Positions 7,976-17,380 are shown, counted from the first letter of the stretch. The stretch is DNA of 64,000 bases from Rhizobium tumorigenes (GCF_003240565.2 NZ_CP117257.1:124001-188000), one strand, 5' to 3'. Numbers and translations: made by a program. Notes: generated by a model from the letters alone, not told the origin.

Positions 7976-9583
7976 ATGAATCCGAACAGCAAAGGCAGTG
8001 ATGAAAACAGCGTCGTGATGGGCGTGCACAGGGAAAATGCCAATGACGGTTCCATCAAACGGCAGAAGATGGTCAATTCCGAGACGACCATCGATTTCGA
8101 GATGGTGAGTAGCCAAGAAACCCACGAGTCCCGTCTGCATGAGACGACCTTCCACGTTACGCAAGCTGACACACACAATGATTTATCCAACTTGTTTGCG
8201 AACATGGCATTGCCGGGACATGATCGGCGGCCTGATGAGTATATCCTTGTCCGACAAACCGGAGGTGACGCGGTTGCCGGTGTCACTAAAGGTAATCTCG
8301 AACATCTACCGACCAAGGCGGAGTTTAATGCGAGCTGCCGTCTCTACAGGGACGGAGCAGGCAACTACTATCCGCCGCCGCTCGCATTTGAAAGGATTGC
8401 CGCTCCGCAGGAACTGGATGCAAAATCGAGTTTTCAGCACAAGCTGGAAGTTTGGAATCGCGCTCACGCCGAGATGGGTATCACGGGTACCAATATTTTT
8501 TATCAGACAGATAAAAATATAAAGCTTGATCAAAACTACCGATTGAAGCCAGAAGATCGGTATATACAAACAAAGAAATATGGTCGCAGAGAAGTTCAAA
8601 AGCGCTATGAACACGAATTCCAGGCAGGATCACTGCTCCCTGACATTCTGATCAAGACTCCGCAAAACGATGTCCATTTCATGCACAGGTTTGCGGGGGA
8701 CAACTTTGCGAATAAACCATTCGATGAATTCCAACGCACCATGAAAGCTAAATTTGGCAACGACACCGAGATTAAGCTGAAATCGAAGTCGGGTATCATG
8801 CATGATTCAAAATACTTGGAATCATGGGAAAAAGGCAGCGCGGATGTACGCTTTGCCGAGTTTGCAGGAGAGAATCGAGCCCACAACAAACAATTGCCGC
8901 TCGCGACGGTCAATATGGGAAGGCAGCCAGACGGGAGCGGCGGGATGACGCGCGATCGCTTGGTTAGCATTGGTTTCCTGATGCAGAACGCACCCAATTC
9001 GCCTTGGGCGCTAGCGTTGAAAAAGGGAGAATTATGGGATCGCGTTCAAGTCCTTGCTCGCGACGGAAACCGTTATATGACACCTCCCAGACTGGAATAT
9101 TCCGATCCCGAACACTTCACTCAGTTGATGAGCCAAGTCGGATTGCCGGTTTCGATGGGCCGGCAAAGCCACGCGAATACCGTCAAGTTTGAACAGTTTG
9201 CCGAGCAGGCAGCGGTAATTGCTGCCAATGGTGCAGATCTGCGCGACATTCGAGACCTCGCGTCGGACAAAGTGCAGCAGTTGACGGAGAAAGATGTGCT
9301 TATTGCGGATCGCAATGAAAAAAGCCAGCGGACCGGCACCTATACGAGCGCTGCGGAATATAAGCGCCTTATGATGAAGCTGCCAGAGGACGCTGTCCCG
9401 CTGCTTGGCGGTCCCGCCGATAAGTATTCACGTGATTTTGTCCGCCCAGAGCCCACGTCCCGACCGATCATTGATAGCCGTCGGAGTTACGAAGTCGGCC
9501 GCGGGGCCAAACTGAAAACAGCCTGTGACTTTGCTACTGCCGCGCCGGCAATGAGACTTGTCACGTCACAAGCATCTGATTGA
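7976..9583 (+). CDS. virE2: VirE2 single-stranded-DNA-binding effector, C-terminus frameshifted
   Basis: VirE2 coats the T-strand inside the plant cell and helps it reach the nucleus. The ATG at 7976 follows GAAAGGAG; an ATG at 7919 is in frame but overlaps virE1. The 535 residues include the two nuclear-localisation regions (around KLKPEDRYIQTKKYGRR and KFGNDTEIKLKSKSG) and the conserved DNA-binding C-terminal half. After SRRSYE (codon ending at 9493) the protein departs from the family. One missing A here would restore SRPRGQTENSL followed by TGA at 9526-9528, very like the canonical Arg-x-Arg C-terminal export signal. As written, the frame instead gives VGRGAKLKTACDF... to 9583. The export signal is therefore probably lost unless this is a sequencing error. 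Confidence 0.93.
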   Translation: MNPNSKGSDENSVVMGVHRENANDGSIKRQKMVNSETTIDFEMVSSQETHESRLHETTFHVTQADTHNDLSNLFANMALPGHDRRPDEYILVRQTGGDAVAGVTKGNLEHLPTKAEFNASCRLYRDGAGNYYPPPLAFERIAAPQELDAKSSFQHKLEVWNRAHAEMGITGTNIFYQTDKNIKLDQNYRLKPEDRYIQTKKYGRREVQKRYEHEFQAGSLLPDILIKTPQNDVHFMHRFAGDNFANKPFDEFQRTMKAKFGNDTEIKLKSKSGIMHDSKYLESWEKGSADVRFAEFAGENRAHNKQLPLATVNMGRQPDGSGGMTRDRLVSIGFLMQNAPNSPWALALKKGELWDRVQVLARDGNRYMTPPRLEYSDPEHFTQLMSQVGLPVSMGRQSHANTVKFEQFAEQAAVIAANGADLRDIRDLASDKVQQLTEKDVLIADRNEKSQRTGTYTSAAEYKRLMMKLPEDAVPLLGGPADKYSRDFVRPEPTSRPIIDSRRSYEVGRGAKLKTACDFATAAPAMRLVTSQASD

Positions 9584-9595
9584 AAGAGCTTAGTC

Positions 9596-11560
9596 ATGGT
9601 CAGCATCACAAAGAAAACGGTCGCAAAATCCCTTACGATCGATATGCGCCGCGCTACTCAGCGCCTGGTTGAGCAAATGCGCAACGCGGTGCTTACTGAA
9701 GAGAAGGCAATGAAGCGGCGTGGGCGGTTCGAAGCTCCGCAGAAGAAGCAAAAATACGCTGCGGATATTCGGCTCGTCGACAAATTAGGCGCCGGCTTTC
9801 GGGGTGAAATCAGCTATAAACTTCTCGGGAATAAAAGGCTGCGAGTTGACAACGCAAGCGAATTAACGCGCGAGCACGGCCTACTAAGAAAAAACATGAA
9901 AGTTTTGAAGCGTAACCTGGAGACAGGAGAGTTCTATTTGAGTCTTCACGAAAGGAAGACGTGGGCAAGTGTTACCAGGCATCAATACGGTGAGGACGGC
10001 ACTCTTCGTACCAAGCATGTAAAACATAGAGACGGGCGTTTTGAGGAAAAATGGGAGCGGGACGAAAACGACACCCTGATCCGTACACGGTATGTCAACC
10101 GAGGCAGGCTCAACCGGCAGCTGTTTCAGGCCACTTCCGAAGAGATGACTGCGCCTTATCGCGGTGGACCAGAGAATAGACTTTATCGCAAACTAACCCG
10201 ACAAGTAGGTTCCAAACGGGAAACATTTGAGCGGGACGACAAGGGAAATCTTGAACTTATCGGCCGCGAACGTCTCGGTTTTTCCAAAAATTCAACGAAA
10301 GCGGAAGATCGCAATACCTCGCATACGAGGATTCGAAAACTTGGTGGCGCTTTCAACAAATCCTATCGGTCTCTCCTGGACAAGGAAGGCAATGAACTGG
10401 GCCGGGATATCTTGAGCCATCGGCGGCTTTTCAACAAGAGATCGGCGATCTACGATGATGTCACACGGGAACTGAAAGGCACTAAACATACCTTCGGCAA
10501 GATTTATAAGAGTGAAGCCGCATACCTGAGCGATCACGTGATAAAAGTTTCGAAAAAGATACTTGGCGTGACAGTTCAAAGGAGGCTGCGGGGGCTAAGT
10601 GAACAAGAAAGCGGCGCTCAGACACTGCGCGCTTTGGAATCCGTCCACCATAAGCAGGCCTGGCAGGAGCGTGAGGCAGTTCCCAGATCTTCGCAAAAGG
10701 GAGCTGCAGTGCCGCAGCTGGTTCTGGCCGGCCTTGCTCAAAACGAGTTAGGCAGTCGGGCGAAAGCAGAAGTGGCGGGTGGGAAAGGTGGGCCAGTTGA
10801 TGCGGTTGAACAGGCACCACCGTCTACACGGCGATTGGACCGACGCTCCAATTCTCAACCATCCTCGTCGCTGGACCTGCACTTCCCGGCCCCAAATCAT
10901 CAACCGAGAGTGGCAAACTTGGACGGTGGCCCAGCGGCGCACATTCTCCCGCACCATGATCAAACCGGAGTGCAGGCGGGAAAAAGCCTGAGCAAGCCTG
11001 TGGAATATCTGTTCTCACCAACTCATTCGGAATCAAACGTTCCGGCTCCTCCTCTGTTGGCCGGTGTGCGGGAGCCGGCAAACAAGGTTGGTTCTCAAGG
11101 CCAGTCGGTATCTTCAGCGCCGAACAGTCGTGCGTCAGATTCAGGACAGCAGGATCTGTTGAATTTCCTGCATAGTGTGCCAGTCCCGACTCTGCCAGCA
11201 CGTAACGGACGCGGGCTTGGGAACGACAACGCTGATACGTCCGTGCCAGAAAGCTCTGTGGCGGAGAGCATGGTCTACGGGTATTCGGAGGGGCATTTGG
11301 CACGGGATCGCTCGACTAACGGCTCCATCGATCCGCAATCATTGTTCGGCGAACCGAATTTTTCGCGCCTTCCAGGATTAGGACCAGCATCTTCCTCGCG
11401 AGTCGACCACCTGTCAGGTTCGGAACAGGAAGCGTTGCTGAATGAGTTGCTTAGTATGCCGCTGCCTGTTTCTCCGCATACGGTCGAACCACCGGAGTCC
11501 AACACTCCCGAAAATTCGCGGAGCCGAGAACGCTCGGCGTCACGAAGTTTTTCACTCTAA
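9596..11560 (+). CDS. virE3: VirE3 exported effector
   Basis: VirE3 is exported through VirB/D4 and acts in the plant nucleus as an adaptor and transcriptional activator. The start MVSITKKTVAKSL and the 654-residue length are near the usual 672. Basic clusters KRRGRFEAPQKKQK (about residues 40-53) resemble a bipartite nuclear signal. The central part is rich in charged, weakly repeated segments (RKLGGAFNKSYRSLLDKEGNEL and relatives). The tail SRSRERSASRSFSL is Arg/Ser-rich, as for type IV secretion substrates. The gene lies 12 bp after the virE2 frame, and only 68 bp after the presumed original virE2 stop. Its stop codon coincides with the junction to mobile-element debris, so the original 3' flank has been lost. 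Confidence 0.9.
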   Translation: MVSITKKTVAKSLTIDMRRATQRLVEQMRNAVLTEEKAMKRRGRFEAPQKKQKYAADIRLVDKLGAGFRGEISYKLLGNKRLRVDNASELTREHGLLRKNMKVLKRNLETGEFYLSLHERKTWASVTRHQYGEDGTLRTKHVKHRDGRFEEKWERDENDTLIRTRYVNRGRLNRQLFQATSEEMTAPYRGGPENRLYRKLTRQVGSKRETFERDDKGNLELIGRERLGFSKNSTKAEDRNTSHTRIRKLGGAFNKSYRSLLDKEGNELGRDILSHRRLFNKRSAIYDDVTRELKGTKHTFGKIYKSEAAYLSDHVIKVSKKILGVTVQRRLRGLSEQESGAQTLRALESVHHKQAWQEREAVPRSSQKGAAVPQLVLAGLAQNELGSRAKAEVAGGKGGPVDAVEQAPPSTRRLDRRSNSQPSSSLDLHFPAPNHQPRVANLDGGPAAHILPHHDQTGVQAGKSLSKPVEYLFSPTHSESNVPAPPLLAGVREPANKVGSQGQSVSSAPNSRASDSGQQDLLNFLHSVPVPTLPARNGRGLGNDNADTSVPESSVAESMVYGYSEGHLARDRSTNGSIDPQSLFGEPNFSRLPGLGPASSSRVDHLSGSEQEALLNELLSMPLPVSPHTVEPPESNTPENSRSRERSASRSFSL

Positions 11561-11781
11561 TCGCGCAGGATCTCCAGGAGCTTGGGCGACAGCATCACAT
11601 AGCGGTCCTTTTGGCCTTTGCCCTGTTCGCTCCGGCCGACCATTCTCTGGCTGTCGATGTCAGTCGTCTTCAGGTGCACTGCTTCCGAAATGCGTAGACC
11701 GGCGGCATAGCAGGTAGTCACCCATGCGATGCGTTTGCCCGTTGCAGCATGGACAAGCCTTCTGATCCTCAGGAAGGTCAT
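11557..11781 (-). pseudogene. Tyrosine recombinase fragment abutting virE3
   Basis: The minus-strand frame reads FLRIRRLVHAATGKRIAWVTTCYAAGLRISEAVHLK and ends QKDRYVMLSPKLLEILRD. This is the middle of a tyrosine recombinase of the sort associated with IS91-like elements (the AAGLRISE motif carries the first catalytic Arg). Both ends are missing; the stop is made at the junction with the virE3 3' end. It marks the break-point between conserved vir DNA and the insertion hotspot. Confidence 0.7.
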
Positions 11782-11863
11782 ATTCGACCCGCTCGCGTTG
11801 AAGATCTTCCGGCGGAGGTCTGCGGCCCCGCTTCTTTCCCGCGGTCCTGTCGACTGCGTATTC

Positions 11864-11960
11864 CGATGATGCCGGCCACCTATTCTGACGCGAAGCCGGC
11901 CACCCATTCCGAATTCATTCCGGCCACGATTCCGGCGCGAAGCCGGTCATCTCAAGCTGA
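11864..11960. repeat. Terminal repeats of an IS21-family element
   Basis: A motif of the form GCCGGCCAC..ATTC recurs about four times (around 11870, 11890, 11910 and 11930) just outside the istB fragment. IS21-family elements carry several such repeats at each end, so this is read as one end of the element whose istB and istA remains lie at 12003-16920. The exact tip was not determined. Confidence 0.5.
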
Positions 11961-12002
11961 GCTCTGGGTCTTGGCAGTGAATGGATCCTGATTGTCGCGC
12001 CG

Positions 12003-12263
12003 TCATGCCTGGGTTGTTTCAGCGGCGGTGACGGAACGTTGCTTTCGCATGCTCTCGCCGGACAACTCGATGCGGTATGCATTGTGCACGAGACGGTCCA
12101 GGACGGCATCGGCGATGGTTGGATTGCCGATCATGTCGTACCAGTGTTCGACGGGCACCTGGCTGGTGACGATAGTGGATCGCTTCTCATATCTGTCCTC
12201 GACGATCTCCAAGAGGTCGCGTCTTTGCTCGTCATTGAGCTTCTCCGGCCCCCAATCATCAAG
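12003..12263 (-). pseudogene. istB: 3' part of istB, split by the RIT element
   Basis: The minus strand reads DDWGPEKLNDEQRRDLLEIVEDRYEKRSTIVTSQ... to the stop at 12003. This is the C-terminal part of an IS21 helper ATPase (IstB). The N-terminal part lies at 15744-16244 and ends LARTDLLILD; joining the two across the RIT element, and dropping one copy of ATCAAG, gives an unbroken IstB with the Walker B region intact. Confidence 0.9.
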
Positions 12264-12293
12264 TAATGTGTAGCACAACATTACTCGACTAAC

Positions 12294-12376
12294 GTGCACT
12301 GCGCAGAGATGTGGAGTTGATACCGCATGAGCCCGCAACTGCGCACCATTCCAACGATACCACTCCACATAACTGA
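12294..12376 (+). repeat. Left terminal inverted repeat of RIT
   Basis: This 83-bp sequence begins GTGCACTGCGCAGAG and ends CCACATAACTGA. It matches the inverted right end at all but two positions and lies 50 bp upstream of the first recombinase gene, so it may also contain the promoter. Confidence 0.92.
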
Positions 12377-12426
12377 ATCATCGTCCGCCTAGATTGACCG
12401 CTCCCCAAACCCAACAGGAGAGCGCC

Positions 12427-13635
12427 ATGCTAAAGGTTTTATTCCCGAAGTCTTGCCATTACCAATATTCGCGCTTCGGCGCGGAGCTTGAATTGTTTGC
12501 CCGGTGGTTGCTCGCAGTAGGGTATCTCCCTGGTGCTGCGGCACGCCGTCATGTCCGCCGATTGAAGCGCATCCTCGAGGCCACAGCGGCCCTTGAGTGT
12601 GGCCAGTTTATACGCGAAGCCGAATTGGAAGAAGCGTTAGCCCTCGTTCCTGGCGCTCTGCGCGACGCTTCCACTGAGCGGGCATATCGCCGCTTCCTAG
12701 AGGCAGAAAGACGGCTTGAAGAAACAAAGCCGAAAGGGCCTCTGGAGCACTTGCTGCTACGATATCGAGAATATCTTCGAGACGTAAGGGGGTTAGCACC
12801 AGCGACGATTGGCCAGCATCTGGCAACGATCGAGGTTTTTCTGTCCTTGTCGGCTGGACCAGCACAGGACCTTTCCGCACTGACATCAGAGCACGTCGAA
12901 AACTTCATCCATACCTTGAGCCGCAGAGTGCTGCGCCAAACGCTCCAGCATAAAGTCGCCCATCTGCGCGCTTTTTTGCGCTTTTGCGGCGATCGTGGTG
13001 AGACTGCGCGAGGGCTTGAGCGCATCGATACGCCCAGAACCTATCGTGGAGAATTGCCGCCTCGTGCCCTTGGTTGGGAGGTGATCGAAAAATTGCTGGC
13101 CTCGGTCGCCAGGACTGATTATCTCGGCCGACGTGACCATGCGATCCTCCACCTCATGGCCTATTACGGTCTGCGGCCTTCTGAGATTGCAGCGCTGACG
13201 CTAGACGCGGTCAATTGGAAGGGACGTACTCTGCGCGTAGAACAGCGCAAGACTCGTTCCACCCTGGTTCTTCCTTTGGCTGACCAGACCCTTGAAATCC
13301 TCGACAGATATCTTGCCGAAGGGCGTCCCTGCGGTACGGTGACGGACGTCCTGTTCCCGAAAGCGCGTAGTCCTGTGGGAGCCCTGACGAGCTGGGGGAT
13401 ATGCGACATCTTCACTAAACGGGCACGGCAAAGCGGCCTACCGCTCGATGGTGTCTCATCATATGCATTGCGACATTCGTTTGCCATGCGATTGCTAGGC
13501 CGAGGCGTCGGGGTAAAAACGATCGGTGACCTGCTCGGGCACCACAGCCTTGAGAGCACTTGTGTTTATCTTCGCATCGAGACGGACATGCTGCGTACGG
13601 TGGCTCTGCCAGTACCTGGCACTGCTGCTCATTGA
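12427..13635 (+). CDS. RIT tyrosine recombinase A
   Basis: This is the first of three site-specific recombinases. The ATG at 12427 follows AGGAGAG; the frame is open upstream but lacks a better start. The 402-residue protein has an N-terminal SAM-like DNA-binding part (about 100-200) and a catalytic domain. Catalytic features are visible in YYGLRPSEIAAL (Arg), SYALRHSFAMRLL (His-x-x-Arg region), IGDLLGHHSL (His) and CVYLRIE (nucleophile Tyr). It is followed after 5 bp by recombinase B, indicating one operon. The exact roles of the three RIT proteins are unknown. Confidence 0.9.
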   Translation: MLKVLFPKSCHYQYSRFGAELELFARWLLAVGYLPGAAARRHVRRLKRILEATAALECGQFIREAELEEALALVPGALRDASTERAYRRFLEAERRLEETKPKGPLEHLLLRYREYLRDVRGLAPATIGQHLATIEVFLSLSAGPAQDLSALTSEHVENFIHTLSRRVLRQTLQHKVAHLRAFLRFCGDRGETARGLERIDTPRTYRGELPPRALGWEVIEKLLASVARTDYLGRRDHAILHLMAYYGLRPSEIAALTLDAVNWKGRTLRVEQRKTRSTLVLPLADQTLEILDRYLAEGRPCGTVTDVLFPKARSPVGALTSWGICDIFTKRARQSGLPLDGVSSYALRHSFAMRLLGRGVGVKTIGDLLGHHSLESTCVYLRIETDMLRTVALPVPGTAAH

Positions 13636-13640
13636 GGAGA

Positions 13641-14624
13641 ATGGCAATGTTCACAACCATCTCTCCGACACCCCTCGATCAGCCGATTGTGGCATGGCTT
13701 GCCCATCAGCGTGCTCTTGGCCGCCGCTATTACCCGGAGGAAAGGGTTCTAGTGACCTTGCGTGAATTTATCAGCCGCACCCCGGGACAGGATCTTGACC
13801 GTGCAAGCTTTGATCGATGGTGTGCCGCATTCCCTCATCTGGCAAGCAATACCTTGCGTTATCGCCAACGCGTTGTCCGCATGTTCTGCCTTTATCGGCG
13901 GCGCAAGGAGCCGGGCTGCTTTGTCCCCGATCCCTTGTACTTCGCGCGGCCCCGGCCGTACCGGCGTCCCGTTATTGTGGAGCCCGGGCAAATAGCCAGA
14001 ATGCTGACCGCCGCTAACAATATGCCCGTCGCTTCTGGATCGCCGCTGCGGCCTGCGGTTTATAGGATGGCCGTCATTCTGCTGTACACGACCGGGATGC
14101 GTCGCGGCGAATTGTTGCGCCTTACGCTGGCAGACTGTGAGCCTGAAAGTGGAGTGTTACGGGTTCGGGAGTCCAAGTTCCACAAATCAAGAATATTGCC
14201 GCTGTCGCCCGACGCACATACCGAATTGTGTAGCTACCTTCGAAAACGTCTCGCCCCGCCGTTCAGCAGGGATCCCGACACGCCACTTCTTATCAACACG
14301 GAAGGCGGTCTTCGTTCCTATACTGGCACTGGGATCAGTGGCGGAATCCATGCCCTGTTCAAGGCCGCAAATGTTGAGGATAGCGAGGGCCGACGGCCCC
14401 GCATTCACGATCTGCGTCACAGCTTTGCAGTCGGGGCGCTCATCCGTTGGTATCTGGACGGCGCCGATGTGCAATCGAATTTGCCGAAGCTGGCTCTCTA
14501 CATGGGTCACGTTAGCATCGCGTCGACGGCATGTTATCTGCACTTCCTTCCGAAGCTGAGGGCGATCGCCAGCGACCGCTTTGAAGAGGCTTTCGGCGGT
14601 CTCGTCAGCGAGGTCGTGGCATGA
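13641..14624 (+). CDS. RIT tyrosine recombinase B
   Basis: This is a 327-residue tyrosine recombinase. The ATG at 13641 is immediately preceded by GAGGAGA, which decides it over the longer open frame from 13560. The catalytic pattern is TTGMRRGELLRL, IHDLRHSFAVGAL, ALYMGHVSIAST and ACYLHFLP. The gene overlaps recombinase C by 4 bp (ATGA at 14621), so translation of the two is coupled. It lies in the middle of the trio, and the fixed gene order is a hallmark of RIT elements. Confidence 0.9.
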   Translation: MAMFTTISPTPLDQPIVAWLAHQRALGRRYYPEERVLVTLREFISRTPGQDLDRASFDRWCAAFPHLASNTLRYRQRVVRMFCLYRRRKEPGCFVPDPLYFARPRPYRRPVIVEPGQIARMLTAANNMPVASGSPLRPAVYRMAVILLYTTGMRRGELLRLTLADCEPESGVLRVRESKFHKSRILPLSPDAHTELCSYLRKRLAPPFSRDPDTPLLINTEGGLRSYTGTGISGGIHALFKAANVEDSEGRRPRIHDLRHSFAVGALIRWYLDGADVQSNLPKLALYMGHVSIASTACYLHFLPKLRAIASDRFEEAFGGLVSEVVA

Positions 14625-15652
14625 AGAAGCATCAATCCACGGCATTGGGACGAAGCATGGCACGCTTCTTTCAAGAATATCTTCCCGCTCTCCGCGGCAT
14701 GAGCCATCATACGATCCGGAGCTATCGCGACACGATGGTCCTGTTCCTGCGATTTGCAGCTGCAGAGACCAAGGGATCCGTCGAAAGCATCGACGTCTCC
14801 GACATCAATGCCGACAGGATCGGTAGCTTTCTCACGTCGCTTGAGGTCGAGCGTGGCAACAGCATTGCGACCCGCAATGCAAGGCTGGCGGCGATGCATA
14901 CCTTTGCGCGGTTCCTGATCTCAGAGCATCCCGAACATATGGATAACCTGCAAATGGTGTTGACACTTCCCTTCAAAAGGGGCGCGCGGGTGGCACCTGT
15001 CGAATATCTCGAAGAGCCAGAAATCAAGAGCGTCCTGGCGTGTATCGACCGCCGCACGCCTTCAGGACGGCGGGATTACGCACTGTTCTCGCTGATGTTC
15101 AATACGGGTGCACGAGTTCAGGAAATTCTGAACCTTCGCATTTGTGACCTTCGTCTGGTATCGCCCTGCCAGGTGCGCCTGCATGGCAAAGGCAACAAGG
15201 TTCGCCTCTGCCCGATCTGGCGAAACACGGCCCAGCTTCTTCAGGAATTGATCAACACGCAGCATCCGCCCTCGGATAATCCCGCCGAGCAACGAGTCTT
15301 TCTCAACGACCGCGGCACACCGCTGACCCGGTTCGGTGTTCGATACTTGCTGCGCAAATATGTTGATATGGCCGCGCGGGAAGAGTCCACTCTGGCCGAA
15401 AAAAGCATCCATCCCCACTCGCTGCGGCACACAACGGCCATCCACCTTCTCAAGGCGGGCGTTGACATTGCCACCATCAGCCAGTGGCTCGGCCACTCGG
15501 GCCTGAACGTAACGATGCGCTACGCGCGAGCCGATATCGATATGAAGCGGCAAGCGCTCGAACAGGTCTTTCCGGACGTGATGTCATCTACAAAAAATCA
15601 GACGATCATTGCTTATGATGGCGGGATGTTAGGCTGGCTGCGCCGCTTATAG
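14621..15652 (+). CDS. RIT tyrosine recombinase C
   Basis: This is a 343-residue XerC/D-like tyrosine recombinase with an N-terminal core-binding domain (about residues 10-95) and a catalytic domain. Key segments are NTGARVQEILNLR, HPHSLRHTTAIHLLKAG, ISQWLGHSGLN and MRYARADIDMK, which together carry the Arg, His-x-x-Arg, His and Tyr residues. It overlaps recombinase B by 4 bp and ends 4 bp before the right inverted repeat. It resembles the integrase fragments at 11557-11781 and 17003-17164, but those are not complete genes. Confidence 0.9.
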   Translation: MKKHQSTALGRSMARFFQEYLPALRGMSHHTIRSYRDTMVLFLRFAAAETKGSVESIDVSDINADRIGSFLTSLEVERGNSIATRNARLAAMHTFARFLISEHPEHMDNLQMVLTLPFKRGARVAPVEYLEEPEIKSVLACIDRRTPSGRRDYALFSLMFNTGARVQEILNLRICDLRLVSPCQVRLHGKGNKVRLCPIWRNTAQLLQELINTQHPPSDNPAEQRVFLNDRGTPLTRFGVRYLLRKYVDMAAREESTLAEKSIHPHSLRHTTAIHLLKAGVDIATISQWLGHSGLNVTMRYARADIDMKRQALEQVFPDVMSSTKNQTIIAYDGGMLGWLRRL

Positions 15653-15656
15653 CAGC

Positions 15657-15739
15657 TCAGTTATGTGGAGTGGTATCGTCGGAAAGGTGCGCAGTTGCGG
15701 GCTCATGCGGTATCAACTCCACATCTCTGCGCAGTGCAC
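15657..15739 (-). repeat. Right terminal inverted repeat of RIT
   Basis: This is the inverted copy of 12294-12376 and begins TCAGTTATGTGGAG. The outermost right bases ATTA (15740-15743) mirror the TAAT at the left tip, and the ATCAAG target copy follows at 15744-15749. Confidence 0.92.
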
Positions 15740-15743
15740 ATTA

Positions 15744-16244
15744 ATCAAGAATGAGCAGGTCGGTTCTCGCCAAAGCCTTTAAAACCTTTGGATATCGGCC
15801 GTCAGCACGCGCCAAAGCCAGGGTCGCGAAGAGCCTCGGAAGCCTATGATAGGCGACAGCGAAGTCCTCGCGGCATGCCTTGTGCCCAAGAGCGCAAGAC
15901 AACCAGCTCTTGCCGACGCCCGCAGGTCCGATCATCAGTATGCTATGGCGCTGCCGGATCCAGTCGCATCCGGCGAGCTTCAGGAAGAGATTGCGATCGA
16001 GGCCACGGGTGGCGCGAAAGTCGATGTTCTCAAGCTGGGCATCATGGCGGAGGTTTGCGGCCCGAGCCCTTGCCTCGAAGCGCTTCTGGCGGCGTGCGGT
16101 GGTCTCTCGCTCAAGAAGAAGCGCGAGCCACTCTCCGTGCTCGAGGTGCCTGACTTCCGGCTGCGTGTCGAGTTCTTGATAGGCGCTTGCCATGCCGGAA
16201 AGGCCGAGATCGCGCAGCATGTCGATGGTGGGATTGGTCAGCAT
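15744..16244 (-). pseudogene. istB: 5' part of istB, split by the RIT element
   Basis: This is the N-terminal part of the IS21 helper ATPase, with ATG at 16244 after GAGGAGA. It has the Walker A motif GPAGVGKSW and ends LARTDLLILD at the RIT insertion point. The remainder is at 12003-12263. The two parts joined give a normal IstB of about 250 residues. Confidence 0.92.
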
Positions 16245-16258
16245 GATGGAATGTCTCC

Positions 16259-16915
16259 TCAATGAAAGTAACCGGGACCGCGCAAGTTGGCGTGTTCCAC
16301 AACGGCGTCAGGTTCGGTGGAAGGTTTTTTGCCTTTGTAGGTGGCGATGAGCGAGGCGATGGTCTTGCAGTTCAAGCCGCCGATCTCGACAGCGCGTGCT
16401 GAAACGGCCTCGGCGCGGTCATGACCGATATCGCGATAGAGGCGCAGAATCCCCAGGCACGTTCTAAAGCCCTGTTCCGGATGCGGTCGGCTGGTGAGAA
16501 TGGCGATGATAAGCCCTTCGGTCTGCGGCCCGATGGACGCGCCCCATCGCCGGAAGCGTTCCGGCGTCCATTCGGCATAGCGGCGGTGCGAACTCGGCAT
16601 ATGCGCGGGATCTGTTCCGTAACGCGGGCCACCATAGCGGCGCTGATGCACCGCAACGCGTTTGCCGCGATGGAAGATCTCGATCATTCGTGCGGTGGCC
16701 CGGATATCGACTTGGCTCCGGATGAGGCTGTGCGGGACGGAATAGAAAAAGTTCTGGAATTCGACGTGATAATCCGTCGACACCCGTGCCAAACGCGATT
16801 CTGCGAACTCGTAGTGCTCGGTGGGCAGACCAGCAAGTGCTGCCCGTTCGACCGCCTCAAAGAGGTTCCGACGACTGACGCTAAACCGGCGCATGACGTG
16901 ATTGTTGAAGCGCCG
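16259..16915 (-). pseudogene. istA: C-terminal part of IS21 transposase IstA
   Basis: This minus-strand frame from about residue NNHVMRRFSVSRRNLFEAVERAAL to the stop at 16259 is the C-terminal third of IstA. It includes the HVEFQNFFYSVPHSLI region and the RPHPEQGFRTCLGIL motif shared with the intact IstA at 30697-32250. The catalytic N-terminal part is missing; upstream the frame runs into an IS66-like fragment. The end lies 14 bp before the istB start, the normal istA-istB order. Confidence 0.85.
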
Positions 16916-17010
16916 CCGTGAATGGGCCATGCATCCGACGTGGGTTGCGCCATGCGGTGTAGCCATCGGTCACCAATATGCCGCGGTAGTCACCGAGAAA
17001 GGTCTGCGGG
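16916..17010 (-). pseudogene. IS66-type transposase fragment
   Basis: The minus strand holds two frame-shifted pieces: FLGDYRGILVTDGYTAW, and GCMAHSRRRF, which resembles the GCWAHARRKF motif of IS66 TnpC transposases. It is a small relic fused directly to the istA fragment. Confidence 0.55.
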
Positions 17011-17164
17011 TGGCCATGTGTCTCTGGACACGACGCATGTTTACGCCGAAGTCGATATGGAAATGAAGGCCAAGGCGCTGGCTCGGGTCGACATCTCTGA
17101 ACAACAAACCACGGTCTCCCAGCGTGCGCTACCGTCCCTAATGGCCTTCCTGAAGGCTCTCTAG
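17003..17164 (+). pseudogene. C-terminal tip of a tyrosine recombinase
   Basis: The plus-strand frame GHVSLDTTHVYAEVDMEMKAKAL contains the catalytic-Tyr segment of a XerC/D-like recombinase and runs to a TAG at 17164 (MAFLKAL). The rest of the gene is absent. Nothing recognisable lies between 17165 and the satellite at 17381. Confidence 0.65.
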
Positions 17165-17380
17165 CGCGGTCGTGGAGTTGAAGTTTATGTTGGGGTGCAA
17201 GCCGGGGAAACGAACCTTTCTCCGACCACCGCTACATATGGCTGGCCGCAACAAAACGCCATAGGCGTCCGCCCGCAGAATGCCAGTGAAGGTCTTCAGA
17301 TGGCGTTAGCTGTGCTTGCGCCGCCCGTCGTGCGCCAGACGCCAACGGGCGGCGCGGTCTTTGCCTCGGGATCTGCAAGG

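Larger units (their letters stand above)
12264..15743 (+). mobile_element. RIT element (recombinase in trio)
   Basis: This 3480-bp element carries three overlapping or adjacent tyrosine recombinase genes between long inverted repeats: 83-bp cores at 12294-12376 and 15657-15739 matching at 81 of 83 positions. It is bounded by a 6-bp direct repeat, ATCAAG (12258-12263 and 15744-15749), inside istB. Both tips begin TAAT; the left tip has about 26 extra bases. All three genes are open, so the element may be active. RIT elements are known in many proteobacteria, but their mechanism is poorly understood. Confidence 0.92.
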
